The position numbers and the translations under genes were made by a program. From Pelobates cultripes (lineage: Eukaryota; Chordata; Amphibia; Anura; Pelobatidae): 64,000 nucleotides of DNA. The stretch's first letter is position 1. Every line of letters starts with the position of its first letter. The stretch covers positions 75,513,594 to 75,577,593 of the forward strand of contig OW240912.1 of the NCBI GenBank assembly GCA_933207985.1, written 5' to 3'. Shown in pieces: positions 10,081-21,133 of this stretch. Below the pieces are notes generated by a model. The model did no database searches and was not told where the DNA came from. It was given only the letters and a program-made list of their open reading frames with translations.

Positions 10081-11097
10081 ATGGGTCAAAAGAAGGACTT
10101 GACAGGCTCAGAAAAGTCAAAAATAGTGAGATATCTTGCAGAGGGATGCAGCACTCTTAAAATTGCAAAGCTTCTGAAGCGTGATCATCGAACAATCAAG
10201 CGTTTCATTCAAAATAGTCAACAGGGTCGCAAGAAGCGTGTGGAAAAACCAAGGCGCAAAATAACTGCCCATGAACTGAGAAAAGTCAAGCGTGCAGCTG
10301 CCACGATGCCACTTGCCACCAGTTTGGCCATATTTCAGAGCTGCAACATCACTGGAGTGCCCAAAAGCACAAGGTGTGCAATACTCAGAGACATGGCCAA
10401 GGTAAGAAAGGCTGAAAGACGACCACCACTGAACAAGACACACAAGCTGAAACGTCAAGACTGGGCCAAGAAATATCTCAAGACTGATTTTTCTAAGGTT
10501 TTATGGACTGATGAAATGAGAGTGAGTCTTGATGGGCCAGATGGATGGGCCCGTGGCTGGATTGGTAAAGGGCAGAGAGCTCCAGTCCGACTCAGACGCC
10601 AGCAAGGTGGAGGTGGAGTACTGGTTTGGGCTGGTATCATCAAAGATGAGCTTGTGGGGCCTTTTCGGGTTGAGGATGGAGTCAAGCTCAACTCCCAGTC
10701 CTACTGCCAGTTCCTGGAAGACACCTTCTTCAAGCAGTGGTACAGGAAGAAGTCTGCATCCTTCAAGAAAAACATGATTTTCATGCAGGACAATGCTCCA
10801 TCACACGCGTCCAAGTACTCCACAGCGTGGCTGGCAAGAAAGGGTATAAAAGAAGAAAATCTAATGACATGGCCTCCTTGTTCACCTGATCTGAACCCCA
10901 TTGAGAACCTGTGGTCCATCATCAAATGTGAGATTTACAAGGAGGGAAAACAGTACACCTCTCTGAACAGTGTCTGGGAGGCTGTGGTTGCTGCTGCACG
11001 CAATGTTGATGGTGAACAGATCAAAACACTGACAGAATCCATGGATGGCAGGCTTTTGAGTGTCCTTGCAAAGAAAGGTGGCTATATTGGTCACTGA
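10081..11097 (+). CDS. Tc1/mariner transposase, 338 aa, intact, DD37E
   Basis: Cut-and-paste transposase that binds the element's own ends in the nucleus and inserts at TA. Residues about 10-45 form the first helix-turn-helix (EKSKIVRYLAEGCSTLKIAK) and about 63-105 the second, together a paired-like DNA-binding region. A basic stretch RKKRVEKPRRK (50-60) fits a nuclear signal or GRPR-like hook. The catalytic triad is visible: D144 in LWTDEM, D237 in MQDNAPSH, E275 in SPDLNPIENLW. Thirty-seven residues separate the last two, so it is DD37E and not the usual DD34E; to my recollection this spacing defines the TRT lineage of vertebrates. A GGGGV glycine-rich box (176-180) lies between. Length is normal for Tc1, with no frameshift or stop. 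The start is the first ATG in frame, just inside the left inner repeat. Confidence 0.95.
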   Translation: MGQKKDLTGSEKSKIVRYLAEGCSTLKIAKLLKRDHRTIKRFIQNSQQGRKKRVEKPRRKITAHELRKVKRAAATMPLATSLAIFQSCNITGVPKSTRCAILRDMAKVRKAERRPPLNKTHKLKRQDWAKKYLKTDFSKVLWTDEMRVSLDGPDGWARGWIGKGQRAPVRLRRQQGGGGVLVWAGIIKDELVGPFRVEDGVKLNSQSYCQFLEDTFFKQWYRKKSASFKKNMIFMQDNAPSHASKYSTAWLARKGIKEENLMTWPPCSPDLNPIENLWSIIKCEIYKEGKQYTSLNSVWEAVVAAARNVDGEQIKTLTESMDGRLLSVLAKKGGYIGH

Positions 11098-11215
11098 TTT
11101 GTTTTTGTTTTGTTTTTGAATGTCAGAAATGTATATTTGTGAATGTTGAGATGTTATATTGGTTTCACTGGTAATAATAAATAATTGAAATGGGTATATA
11201 TTTGTTTTTTGTTAA

Positions 11216-11425
11216 GTTGCCTAATAATTATGCACAGTAATAGTCACCTGCACACACAGATATCCCCCTAACATAGCTAAAACTAAAAACAAACTAAAAA
11301 CTACTTCCAAAAATATTCAGCTTTGATATTAATGAGTTTTTTGGGTTCATTGAGAACATGGTTGTTGTTCAATAATAAAATTAATCCTCAAAAATACAAC
11401 TTGCCTAATAATTCTGCACTCCCTG
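11216..11425 (-). repeat. Right IR/DR of the Tc1-like element
   Basis: Inverted counterpart of the left end: inner site 11216-11235, outer site 11401-11425. The outer 25 bases are identical to the left end. Confidence 0.85.
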
Positions 11426-11427
11426 TA

Positions 11428-11880
11428 CATGCTCACACACTTGCACACTGGATTGAACACACTCAGAACAACTGTATATTGGTAACCTAATTTGGATGAA
11501 TTGCAGTTTGACTCAAATGAATCTCCAAATCTACTGCCCAGGACACACATTCAACATGGTCATGGCTATAAATTGTTCTATATATTTTCGCCAACTGTAT
11601 GTCCTTTTGAGGAAAACCAGTCATGATAAAACTAGTATTGTGAGACAATCATTGTCATATATAATTAAAGGGACTATTTAGGTCAACAACAATCTCTTAT
11701 TTGTCAATTTATTAAATAGGTTATACATTGAAATAATAAAGTAAAAAAGGGATTAGGATTCCCTCCTCCCTGGCCCAAGGTAAACCTCAGAGAAAGCCCT
11801 ACATACAAAATATAAACAAAATGAAAGGGCAAATGCTGAATGCATTACCTTTTCGTTTAGTTAATTTAATAGACTCCGTG
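11428..11880. other. No gene recognised; possible TTAA MITE start
   Basis: AT-rich sequence. At about 11665 ATTAAAGGGACTATTTAGG resembles a TTAA MITE left end, but I cannot find its partner. Confidence 0.3.
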
Positions 11881-11882
11881 CT

Positions 11883-12930
11883 GCAGGGGAATTAACCCCC
11901 ACAGCATGGAGAAATAACACTGCGCATGCGCGACAAAAGAAAAAACAAGGAGGGAGTGAGCAGCGCTACCAGCTCCCTTCTTGTAATAATATTAATTCCT
12001 ACCCTCCCCCCCCTCATTAAAACCAATGGGGGTTTATTATTAATAAAAGGGGGGTGAAAACCTACTTGGGGCATGCCGCGAGTAGGGGCATGTCGCCTAA
12101 ACAAATTTAAAACTACTAGGGGGACTTGGCACAGGTCCCCCCGTTTCCCCATGGTGCGGAACCCAAATAACTAAAATGTGGGGGACATAGTGCCCGTCCG
12201 TGACCCGCAGGTGGGGGCTATTAATATAAACGGGGGAACTTTCATACTTACCATTAGATGTCTTCTTTCTTCTTTTCTTTTATTTCTTCAGCCACAAAAA
12301 AGACCAGATAAAAATCCATAATACCCATCGCAACTGTTAAAATAAAAAAATAAAAAGAACACCAAAATAAAATAAACCCGCCAGTCATGGGTGGGAACCT
12401 GGGGGGGACATTAGGTTCCCCCCATTATTTATTTATTTGTGGTCCCCACCCAGCGCTCATGGGTGAGGACCTGGGGGTGACATTAGGTCCCCTCAATTAT
12501 TTATTTAATTAAGGTACCCACCCGACAGTAACCTCTCCTTTATTAATATGAGGGTCAGAGTGACCCCCATACTAGATTTATATCCAGTTTTAAATGACAG
12601 TGGCTGCTCGCTGTTTAGTCAACATGCCCCTACTCGCTTCATGCGGGAGGATTTAACCTCCCTTTCATTAATATGGGGGTCATAGTGACCCCCATAGTTT
12701 TTAATGCAGGGAGGGGGCGGGGGGGAATGGTTTATTATCCCTCCTTGCTTTTTTTTTTTTGCGCATGAGCAGTGCTATTTTCATCCGAATGGGTGAAAAT
12801 AATTTTTTTTACTGAATTTTGTTCGAAAACGAATGGTTTATGAACGAAATTCGGGATTGACAAATTAAATTTTATTTAGTACGAAATCATTCATTCGAAA
12901 TGAAAATTTCACTGGTGCACATGTCTAGTG
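11883..12930. mobile_element. Composite frog repeat with internal duplicated blocks
   Basis: The stretch contains diverged tandem blocks: 'gggaacctgggggggacatt' and 'gaggacctgggggtgacatt' (about 12391-12485), then 'agggtcagagtgaccccca' and 'gggggtcatagtgaccccca' (about 12551-12692). It closes with a run of CGAA/TTCG words and GTGCACATGTCTAG (about 12914-12928), which I recognise as an end of an abundant frog repeat. The two GTCA...TGAC palindromic blocks suggest duplication inside the element. Outer limits are approximate. Confidence 0.4.
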
Positions 12931-12949
12931 CTTTTTTGTTTTTTAAACT

Positions 12950-13345
12950 TCTCCTCAGCCCCTTACCTACTACACTACATCCCCAAGCCCCCATTACTGC
13001 CCCTAACCCCCCCCCATTACAGGTCCTAACCTTCCACTTTGGCCTCTAACCCCCCTACTAATGCTCTTAACACCCCACTAATGACCATAATCCCCGCTAT
13101 TGCGCCTAGCTCCCACCACTACTCCTATCCCCCACAACAACCCCTAACCTCTACTACAGCCCCACACTACAACTTCTACCCCCACTACAGCCCCTATTTC
13201 TCCACTACTGCCTTTATACCCCATTTCAGCTCCTATCCCCCACTACAGTCCCTAACCTCCACTACAATTCATAACCCTCACTACTGCCCCTGTCCCGGAC
13301 TACAGACCCGTGTCTCCCACTATAGCCCCCATCCCCCGCTGTAAT
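12950..13345 (+). repeat. C-rich minisatellite, CCCCACTACAGCCCCTA-like units
   Basis: Around 20 imperfect units of about 16-20 bases based on CC-ACTACAG-CCCCTA. The 101-codon ORF inside is a product of the repeat. Confidence 0.7.
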
Positions 13346-13349
13346 TGGA

Positions 13350-14000
13350 AGGGCATTATTGTTGGTAGCTACTCATAGGAACAGGAGCCTTGTGAATGCC
13401 TTAACACAGACCTTCAGATTGATGTATCTGGTAAAAACTATATTGTCTGAGAATTATGATGCCAAGAAAAAACCCCATAAAGATATCTAGTCTCACTGTG
13501 CTTTGTTGAATGGATGCACCTACTGGGCACATTTACAGATGTACTAGTCACCTATTCATGGCAATACTAAGTCACTAGGAGAGAAAGGCAATAACAGATA
13601 TACACAGATGAAAGATAAATAGTGACTTTAGGGGAAAACCTAAATGAATAAAAAAAATTCAGCTCCTCCATCTTCCACGTCAATCATTTTAACAAGCTCT
13701 GTACTTTGCACTTGGCAGTCAGCATAGGGAAAGCAGAAAAGAAATTAGTAGAAATGAAGCATTTTTTTTCCCATTTCTTCTCTTTGTATGCAATGCTTGC
13801 CCTGGCTTTGCCATGTCTGAACTGTATTATAATATCATTTCATTTAAATTCGTGAAAACATGTTGACACAAGTTACAGTTGATTTTAATGTATTTGTTTT
13901 GTTTTTCTATAGGTGTAGTAATTTCCAGAGAAGTGTTCCCCTTCAGTAAAATAAACTTCCTTGTTTCATATCACACAAAATATTAGGTGGTTTATAGAGC
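13350..14000. other. No gene recognised
   Basis: No domain-bearing ORF, terminal repeat or tandem array seen. Confidence 0.35.
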
Positions 14001-14010
14001 AAAGAATATA

Positions 14011-14035
14011 GGGGGGGTGGGGGGGGGGGGGGGGG
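14011..14035. repeat. Poly-G tract
   Basis: 24 G in 25 bases, interrupted by one T; could form a G-quadruplex. Length is likely to vary and to be affected by sequencing error. Confidence 0.9.
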
Positions 14036-14116
14036 AAACAGTAGATTTTATGTCCAGCAAGAATAATTAATTGTCTCACTATAGAAATATTACTATGAAA
14101 TGCAATTTATGTAGTG

Positions 14117-14235
14117 CAGGCATAGGCAACCTTCGGCACTCCAGATGTTTTGCACTACACCTCCCATGATGCTTTGCCAGCATTATGGGGGATGTAGTCC
14201 ACAACATCTGGAGTGCCGAAGGTTGCCTATCCCTG
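14117..14235. mobile_element. hAT-type foldback MITE with 8-bp target duplication
   Basis: ATGTAGTG is duplicated on both sides (14109-14116 and 14236-14243). Ends are CAGGCATAGGCAACC and GGTTGCCTATCCCTG. The arms pair over nearly the whole 119 bases (CTTCGGCACTCCAGATGTT and its inverse). An 8-bp target duplication with CA.G ends is the hAT signature. Confidence 0.9.
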
Positions 14236-14239
14236 ATGT

Positions 14240-14875
14240 AGTGCATACATGAATCAGCCAACTATCAGAGGCTGTATGACTGATTTCAGTATGAGAAGGG
14301 TTAATATGGTATTATAGGAATGCCCTAGGTGTCAGATACCAGAGAAAGATTCGCAAAAGTGAATCCTCCATTTAAAGGCTGCCCTCCCAAACAGTTTTAG
14401 TCAGCCAGGTATGACATTTTACGCACAAATTGCCCGTAAGTCTACCTTTATAAAACTAGCTGGCTAACATACTATTTGCCTGTACTTCCTCATAGATAGT
14501 GCACTTTTTTCATATGCTAAATGGTCATTAACAAGGGACAATTCTATTCCAAGGGGACTCTCAAAAGACAACAATAATAATATTCCTGAGGTGAAGAAAC
14601 ATGCCTCGTAGTTTACACATTCATAACAGCAACAGCATACCATACCAACAGAACACAAGCATGACTAGAGTTGAAACTTCAGAGTTTTGAAGAAAGTGGG
14701 AAAACCGCTGTATTATGTCATCGACAGATCTTGTAAGATGTGACCATTCCATAGATGATAAAAATATTTCTCTATAAGTCTCACAGGAAAAAAAATAAAT
14801 ATGTTTTTATATACACTCCTTTATACAAATTGGTGTCTAAATGAAAGACAAGGGAAAGGTAACTTTCTGTGTTAT
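14240..14875. other. No gene recognised
   Basis: AT-rich; no convincing ORF or repeat structure. Confidence 0.3.
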
Positions 14876-15001
14876 TTAATAAAGTGAGAATTCAAAGTGA
14901 ATTTCACATTTAAGGCCAGAGTAGCCGAACTGAAATAATTTTTGCAGTTTGGCTATTTTGACTTTAAATTTGCAATTCACTTTGAATTCTTACTTAAGTA
15001 A
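14876..15001. repeat. Imperfect foldback around GAATTCAAAGTGAATT
   Basis: The left arm GAGAATTCAAAGTGAATTTC and the right arm GCAATTCACTTTGAATTCTTA face each other, with a second inner pair (CCGAACTG/CAGTTTGG). The same arm occurs alone at about 33968-34000, so it is a dispersed MITE-like repeat. Confidence 0.65.
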
Positions 15002-15009
15002 AAAACCCT

Positions 15010-15436
15010 GTTAGAAATCCTATGGTTACGCTTTTCATCCTCCTTATACCGCCTTTTGGGTCAGCTTGGAGATGGGGAAAAAGTGAATAAAATCTATGAA
15101 TGCTAGTAAGCTAGTATGTTTACTAGGGTCCAAGATCCATGTTTGAGTAAGTCAGCCATCGTTCCTTGCCGGAGAATCAGACAGACATTTGTTTAACATC
15201 TAATTGAGTAATTAGAACTATTCCTTATGCACTGTGACTATTTTTTTTTCATAATAAATATTCCTTTATTAAGTTCTGCCTTTGTCTGGTAAAGAATCAC
15301 GTTACCTGAAGATCAATTTATTAGTATTTTCATAGACATTGTGTTAAATTGAGTTTTGTGGCACTCCATTTATAAATTGTCTTGGTGGTGGCAGCTTATC
15401 ACATTAGAGTCAAGTGTTTGGATTGGATTATGTGGA
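15010..15436. other. No gene recognised
   Basis: No ORF or repeat structure seen. Confidence 0.3.
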
Positions 15437-15930
15437 TTTTTTTTTTTTGTCAAAATTTGTTTTATTGAAGCAATGCGAGTGAAATACAGAAAGAAGAAAC
15501 GGGGTTATATCTGCAACAACATACCATAATGAAAATTGCCCCATTTTTTAAATGGTTAAAAAAATGAATAAGGAGTGAAGATTAAAAGCTTGAGTAAATA
15601 AACTTATTAAAACTAAAATAAAATGAACATGCTGAGTGAGCCTGCTTAAAAAAAAATATCTGAGCCTGTAGTGGCGTCAACGTTAACATAAATGCCATCA
15701 TGCGGGTCATAACTGGGATATGGCTGTTTAAGGTAAATGCTAACAGGGAGACCATGCTCAACATGCTGCAGTGGGAGGCGAGAATATCACAGGCCGATCC
15801 AGCACAGGTGATACTCGGGGCTAACCCTTGTACACATATAACTGTCCAGGTGCAGGTGTAGGGAAATAAACTATATGAAAACCAATAGGCAATACGACCA
15901 TAAAGATGGGCAGGCAGACTGGGCATAAAA
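15437..15930 (-). mobile_element. LINE 3'-end fragment, minus strand
   Basis: Reading the minus strand, the fragment ends in a poly-A run (poly-T at 15437-15449) next to TTCAATAAAACAAATTTTGAC, as expected of a 3' untranslated region with a tail. The 114-codon minus-strand frame has no recognisable domain. It is probably L1-type, judged only from the tail style shared with 34.3 and 43.0 kb. Confidence 0.4.
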
Positions 15931-15984
15931 AAGAAGAATTAAACAAAAAAAAATTCAGGAGTAATAGTTATTTTGTTGCATAAC

Positions 15985-16060
15985 CCATTGTACAGCGCTA
16001 TGGAATTTGCTAGCGCTATATAAATGATAAAATAATAATAATAATTAAAAAAATAATAAC
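15985..16060 (+). mobile_element. LINE/SINE 3' tail, 'GCGCTATATAAAT(AAT)n' type, copy 2
   Basis: TACAGCGCTATGGAATTTGC then TAGCGCTATATAAATGATA and (AATAAT)n. Only the tail remains. Confidence 0.6.
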
Positions 16061-16241
16061 CTCAGTAAAAGGGGGCCAAGACAAAGCGTACAGGAGGTGT
16101 GCAATCATGCTTGGGTTACCCCTAACCTAGTGTGGGGGAGGAGTAAGTGGCACAATTTAGACAAAGAGTGTAGCAGACTTAGATATAGTTCATAAAAGCC
16201 AACTGTCTCTGACTCAGAGTGAGTAGAAGCTTGGAACTTAA

Positions 16242-17880
16242 CCCCTTAAGGACGGCAGGCGTTCTATGTCGTCCTTTTTGGGGCGGTCCTAAATGCTGGC
16301 GGGCAGCATAGAACTTCCCCGCCGTCCTTCATACTTACAGGGTCCCCGACGATCCCACGCCGGCGGTCGTGATCCTGGGGTCTGCCTGATCGCTCTGGCA
16401 GACCCCCTCTGCCCGATGCGGCCTCCCCAGCCATGTGATCACGGGGTCCCGCAAACACATGGCCGGAATACCTCAGGCAGTCTCTCAGGCAGTCCCCCCC
16501 ATGCCTATAAAAAAGTTTTTAAAGTTAAAATAAAGTAATAAAACAGTTTTTAAATTAAATAAAAAGTATATATTATATATACATATATATAAATATATAA
16601 TATATAAATAAAATAAAAATAATCAATAAATTGAAAAAAAATGGAAAAAATAATTACAAAAAAATTACATACCGTTTTAATTTGTTATAACTGTATTTTG
16701 ATATTAATATTCATATATATTAAATTCAAAATGCATTTAGAATGACGTTACAAATACATATATGTAACAATATATATATATATCTACATATATCGCTATA
16801 TATTACTAAAAATAATAAAAAAAATTATATATATATATTTAAATTCTACAAATATATTTATATAATATTTTTACATAATTAAGTCATATTATTAATTACA
16901 ATCTGAGGGACCTGCCTGGCAACCTAGGCAGAAAGTACAGAGAATTTGGTTCGCAAGCCCTATATTTAACCCTGTACATGGAGGGTACTGTTTTACTCGG
17001 GAGACTTTGCTGAACACAAATATTAGTGTTTAAAAACAGTAAAACATATCACAACAATTATATAGTTAGTGAAAATGCAGTTTTTTTGCATCTTTCACAC
17101 ACAAACTGTACTTTCACTGACAATATAATTGTTGTGATACGTTTTAATATTTTGAAACACTAATATTTGTGTTCAGCGAAATCTCCCGGGTATAACAGTA
17201 CCCCCCATATACAGGTTTTATGGTGTTTTCAAAAGTTACTGAGTCAAATATAAGGCTTGAATTTCCTTTTTTCACATTGAAATTTGCCAGATTGGTTATG
17301 TTGCCTTTGAGAGCTTATGCTAGCCCAGGAATGAGAATTACCCCCATGATGGCATTCCATTTGCAAAGGTAGACATCCTAAGGTATTGCAAATGGGGTAT
17401 GTCAAGTCTTTTTTAGTAGCCACTTCACAAACTTCACAGTCACAAACACTGACCAAAACTAGCAGTAAATTTATGTTTTGCATTTTTCACACACAACAAA
17501 TATGAACGCTATCTTTGGCCAATGTTTGTGACTAAGTGGCTACTAAAAAGGACTGGACATACCCCATTTGTAATACCTTAGGTTGTCTACTTTTGCAAAT
17601 GGTATGCCATCATGAGGGTAATTTTCATTCCTGGGTTATCATTTGGTCTGAAAGGTAACATAACCAGTCTGGCAAATTTCAATGTGTATAAACTGAAAAA
17701 TATAATGTGCTATATTTGACCCTGTAACTTTCCAAAAGACCATAAAACCCGTACATTGTGGGTATTGTTTTACCCGTGAGATATCGCTGAATACAAATAT
17801 GTGTACTTTATTGTAGTAACAGCTAACAGCATTGTGACATTCACAGATGAACTTTGCTGGCAAGTCTTTCTGTCATAGAT
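16242..17880. mobile_element. TTAACCCCTTAAGG-ended multi-hairpin element, copy 1
   Basis: The left end is TTAA (16238-16241) then CCCCTTAAGGACGG. A CG-rich head (to about 16500), an AT-rich middle (16500-16900) and two large inverted structures follow. Arms around ACAAATATTAGTGTTT and ATAATTGTTGTGATA face each other across 16985-17215, and 17225-17480 is largely the inverse complement of 17500-17760 (blocks such as AGTGGCTACTAAAAA and CATACCCCATTTG). No clear right TTAA end. No ORF. A sister copy lies at 22.4-23.6 kb. Confidence 0.6.
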
Positions 17881-18420
17881 GTCATGTTCATTTTTACTTA
17901 GTGCGACTTATATCGCTTGTCCCTGCTTGTCTGGAATTTAACTCCAGAATGTAAATATTCGTCTTAACTTTAAAATAACAAATGTTTTTTTTCATTTACC
18001 TGTGGATTTTGAATTTCATCCCCTACTTTTTTCCATCCAGTGGTTGTTTGCAGTCACTAGGAATTACCTCTTCAACAAACTGTGCAAGTAAGAAAAGCCA
18101 ACCCAATGAGGAACCTGCATCAGGTGTATTTACATCAAGACACAGGATTGGTTAACCCATTACACTCTTGTAGAACCTACCGGTTTATAAATTCCAAAGG
18201 GGTTTCTTCTGTAAATAGTTTGATAAAAGTTTACTGAATTGTACATTTTGGCTAAAATTGAGTTGATAATATAGCCATGGCAGAGTATGCTTTGCTTTTT
18301 GCAAGTTGGACATTTTGGCCCAGATATTGTAATTCAGGTATCCTTTCATCAGTGTTTATGCGTAAGTGAATATAACCATATTTCCAAACAGGAGGTCCCT
18401 TATGCCTTCCAATGTAAATA
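17880..18420. other. No gene recognised
   Basis: No domain-bearing ORF or clear repeat. Confidence 0.3.
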
Positions 18421-18429
18421 GCCAGGAGA

Positions 18430-18655
18430 ACCAGGAGATACTTCTAAGGAACTTCTGTTAGCACTCCTGAGCTAAACTAAGAAGCTAAGCACTGCCAGAT
18501 TTTACTAAGATAGAGAGCTTCTGTCTAGAGAAGAGGCAGAGAGGGGCACCATGTAAGACATTAAACCATCCTAAACCTTTCAATTTGGGGGAATCAGGAC
18601 ACTCCTGGCACTATAATCACTGCGCTGTAGTGATTATTGTGCTTGGAGTGTTCCT
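18430..18655. mobile_element. TTAA-type MITE, right half
   Basis: It ends CTTGGAGTGTTCCT followed by TTAA (18656-18659), with an inner hairpin ATAATCACTGC...GTAGTGATTAT. The left end is not identifiable. Confidence 0.45.
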
Positions 18656-18659
18656 TTAA

Positions 18660-19350
18660 TGTCTGAGATTTGGCATTAAATCTAGTACTCTTATACAGAT
18701 ATGCAGTAAAATAAAAGATTTAATAATTAGTTTTAATGGCTGCCAAAATGATTCTCTTGTGGGACAATTATATAATGCACATTGATGTCTCCACCAAGAT
18801 GTGGAGAGGAACCAAATGTAGGCAAACGGCACACCCTTGCTCATTAACACTTCCAAGGAAGACCTGCAGGTGCGACAGGCTCACAGGAATCGTGCGGTAG
18901 CATAGTGGAGGTCATTAAACACAACAAAAGAAAAGGAGATCCTGGGAACCAGACCATTAATGCCAAGAAGGAGCAAGAAGAAGACAGCAGCAGAGTTGTA
19001 AGTCTGAGAGACGAGCCAAGGGTCAGCAATTCAACAGTCCACAACAACAAGCGTGATGTCAGAAAACAGGGACTATAACTGAGTAAGGAGAGCAGGAACA
19101 GAGCAGTGGGTTAAGTGTTCTGGCTGTGGGGTCGTATAGGCAGGGACACATCTGTGACACAAGGCACTCCCCCTTTAACTAGGTGACTCACACGGGACAA
19201 CCTCAGCTTCAACTGCAGCTATTGGATGCACTGGTGTAACCTCTGTATGCCTACAGAGTGTGCACAATGACTCATGTGACCGCCGCAAACTTCATGGTCA
19301 TGCAGCAAAACTGTTGCACCTTCTCATGCATAATGAAGTACCCAGTCATA
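18660..19350. other. No gene recognised
   Basis: Only short frames; no domain or repeat identified. Confidence 0.3.
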
Positions 19351-19351
19351 A

Positions 19352-19732
19352 ATGAGGAAAAAAGCAAACTGCCAGGAGAGAGCGAGAAATAATAACTGTA
19401 TCGCTGGTGGAGTGGCAAATATCAACCAATTAGGCTTTATTTGTAAAAATAAAACAACTTTTAATATAGCGATTAAGAGGTGCAATAAGTCACCACAACA
19501 AAAAGAAAAGGAAAACAAAATTCAAACAGAAATAATAACGTACATATTTACAAAACAATTATCCGCTATACTGTCTGTATATAAAAAAAAAACGGTTAGT
19601 TCTACCCACATATAGGGATAATGCATACAGACTAAAGTAGTACAGGCCGCTATTTGATATTTGACACTCCACCAGAGATACAGTTATTATTTCTCGCTCT
19701 CTCCTGGCAGTTCTCTTTTTTCCCCCTCATTT
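19352..19732. repeat. Large foldback, about 78-base arms
   Basis: The left arm (19352-19428) and the right arm (about 19650-19732) share inverse blocks such as CTGCCAGGAGAGAGCGAGAA and AATAATAACTGTATC. The loop of about 220 bases is A-rich. Confidence 0.8.
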
Positions 19733-19817
19733 ATTGCATAGTGACTAGTCTCACCAGGGGTTACCCCCCCCTCCCTTCAGGAGGTTAATAATTATTTACC
19801 TCTCGCTAATCTTTTAA

Positions 19818-19887
19818 CCCCATAAGGACACGACATGTCTGACATGTCATGATTCCCTTTTATTCCAGAAGTTTGGTCCTTAAGGGG
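19818..19887. mobile_element. Short TTAA MITE, CCCCTTAAGGAC ends
   Basis: TTAA on both sides (19814-19817, 19888-19891), ends CCCCATAAGGAC and GTCCTTAAGGGG, 70 bases long with ACATGTCTGACATGTCATG inside. It uses the same end sequence as the large elements at 16.2 and 22.4 kb. Confidence 0.7.
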
Positions 19888-21133
19888 TTAAAGAAATCAG
19901 TCATACATCAATAATGACACACCTGACGCAGCAGCGACACCACTTGGTATCAGTACTCAAACAAGTGAGAAGTGAGAGAACAATTGTAACAATTAACCAT
20001 GTGAAAATAAAGAAATTCAGTGAAGGAATAGGAAGAGAAAAAACTATTTAGCGCAGAATACGTAAAAATCACATGTGAAAGTACAGCATAGACGTGAATA
20101 ATTTAGGAAATCCCTGTTCTTTTGGTGTGAGGGATTTTACAGTGTCACAGAGTAGAGCAGTAAAAGAGACAGTTTATGTTTAATACTGATTTCTGGGTAA
20201 TAATACCGCTCAGTGGAGCTGTATAGTTCTGTCCAGATATCTATTTCTGCATAAACTTGCTAAGGTCAGACAACTCTGCTGAGAAGGTGTTCTCTGCCAT
20301 CTGTCCTGTGGATACATTTAAAAGCATGCTAGGTCTAGCATATTCTTTAATAAGTGAATGTGATCTATAGAACGGGAGCATAGCAACAGCTTTTAGCAGA
20401 CGGCAGTGGGCAGTGGAAATATGCTAGGTCTTTAATGGGTTACTTGAAATGATCATTATACTTGATGTAAAGAGGCAAAAGTGGTGTATCTGGGTAGCCT
20501 GGGTTATAAACTCTAAATTCACAAATGAATATCTAGGTTTGTAGCAGGATTACTGCCAGACAAAGTACTAAGCTTATACAGAATAAAGCCAGTGAGATTG
20601 GGATAAATGCCAGCTAGTGTAAGTAATCAGATATTGTAGCTACTAAATAGAGGCTTTAGCAAGATAGTATACTATAGTAAAACTAGCCGGTTAAATATAA
20701 ATAGGAGGGTACAGATTACATTGAAATCTATCAGATTCTAACGACGGGCCGTGAGATAATAATACACTTTTAATGGTAATCAGTCCGTAGTGGAGCTTGA
20801 AGGCGTGTATAAGTCTGAATCTAAGTGACTAATATATCCTGTCGTCGTGATGTATTAGAGGCTATCTATTGATCTAGAGACATAAATGTCTCTTAGTTTT
20901 CTCTTAGTGTGCAGCGATACTAGATCGGTCTCTCCATCTCAGAAAAAGAAATACATCTAAAAGACAGTTAGTACTGCAAAATTGACTGGCACTAATCTAG
21001 TGCTAAGGCCATGACCCCCCTGTGCCTTCAAGGGCACCTATCTCTAGTCCCACTAGGATAATATATACTAGTATAGAAATATAATCAAAAGTAAAATAAA
21101 ATAAATGGATAAATCAATAGGTGAACAAAATAG

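Larger units (their letters stand above)
9863..11425 (+). mobile_element. Complete Tc1/mariner transposon, DD37E type
   Basis: A TA target duplication flanks both sides (9861-9862 and 11426-11427). The terminal inverted repeats are perfect for the first 25 bases, beginning CAGGGAGTGCAGAATTATTA. Each end also has an inner copy of a related motif, GTGCATAATTATTAGGCAAC (10043-10062) and its inverse (11216-11235), about 180-190 bases inside the outer end. This is the IR/DR layout seen in Sleeping Beauty-like Tc1 elements, where four transposase-binding sites are used. The single ORF between the ends is uninterrupted. At 1563 bp it has the usual Tc1 length. Both ends and the ORF are intact, so it is recent or still mobile. 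Confidence 0.95.

Noticed and set aside
10117..11094. Minus-strand ORFs inside the transposon
   Set aside because: Shadows of the transposase frame.
13039..13344. Pro/Thr/Tyr-rich ORF
   Set aside because: Product of the C-rich minisatellite.
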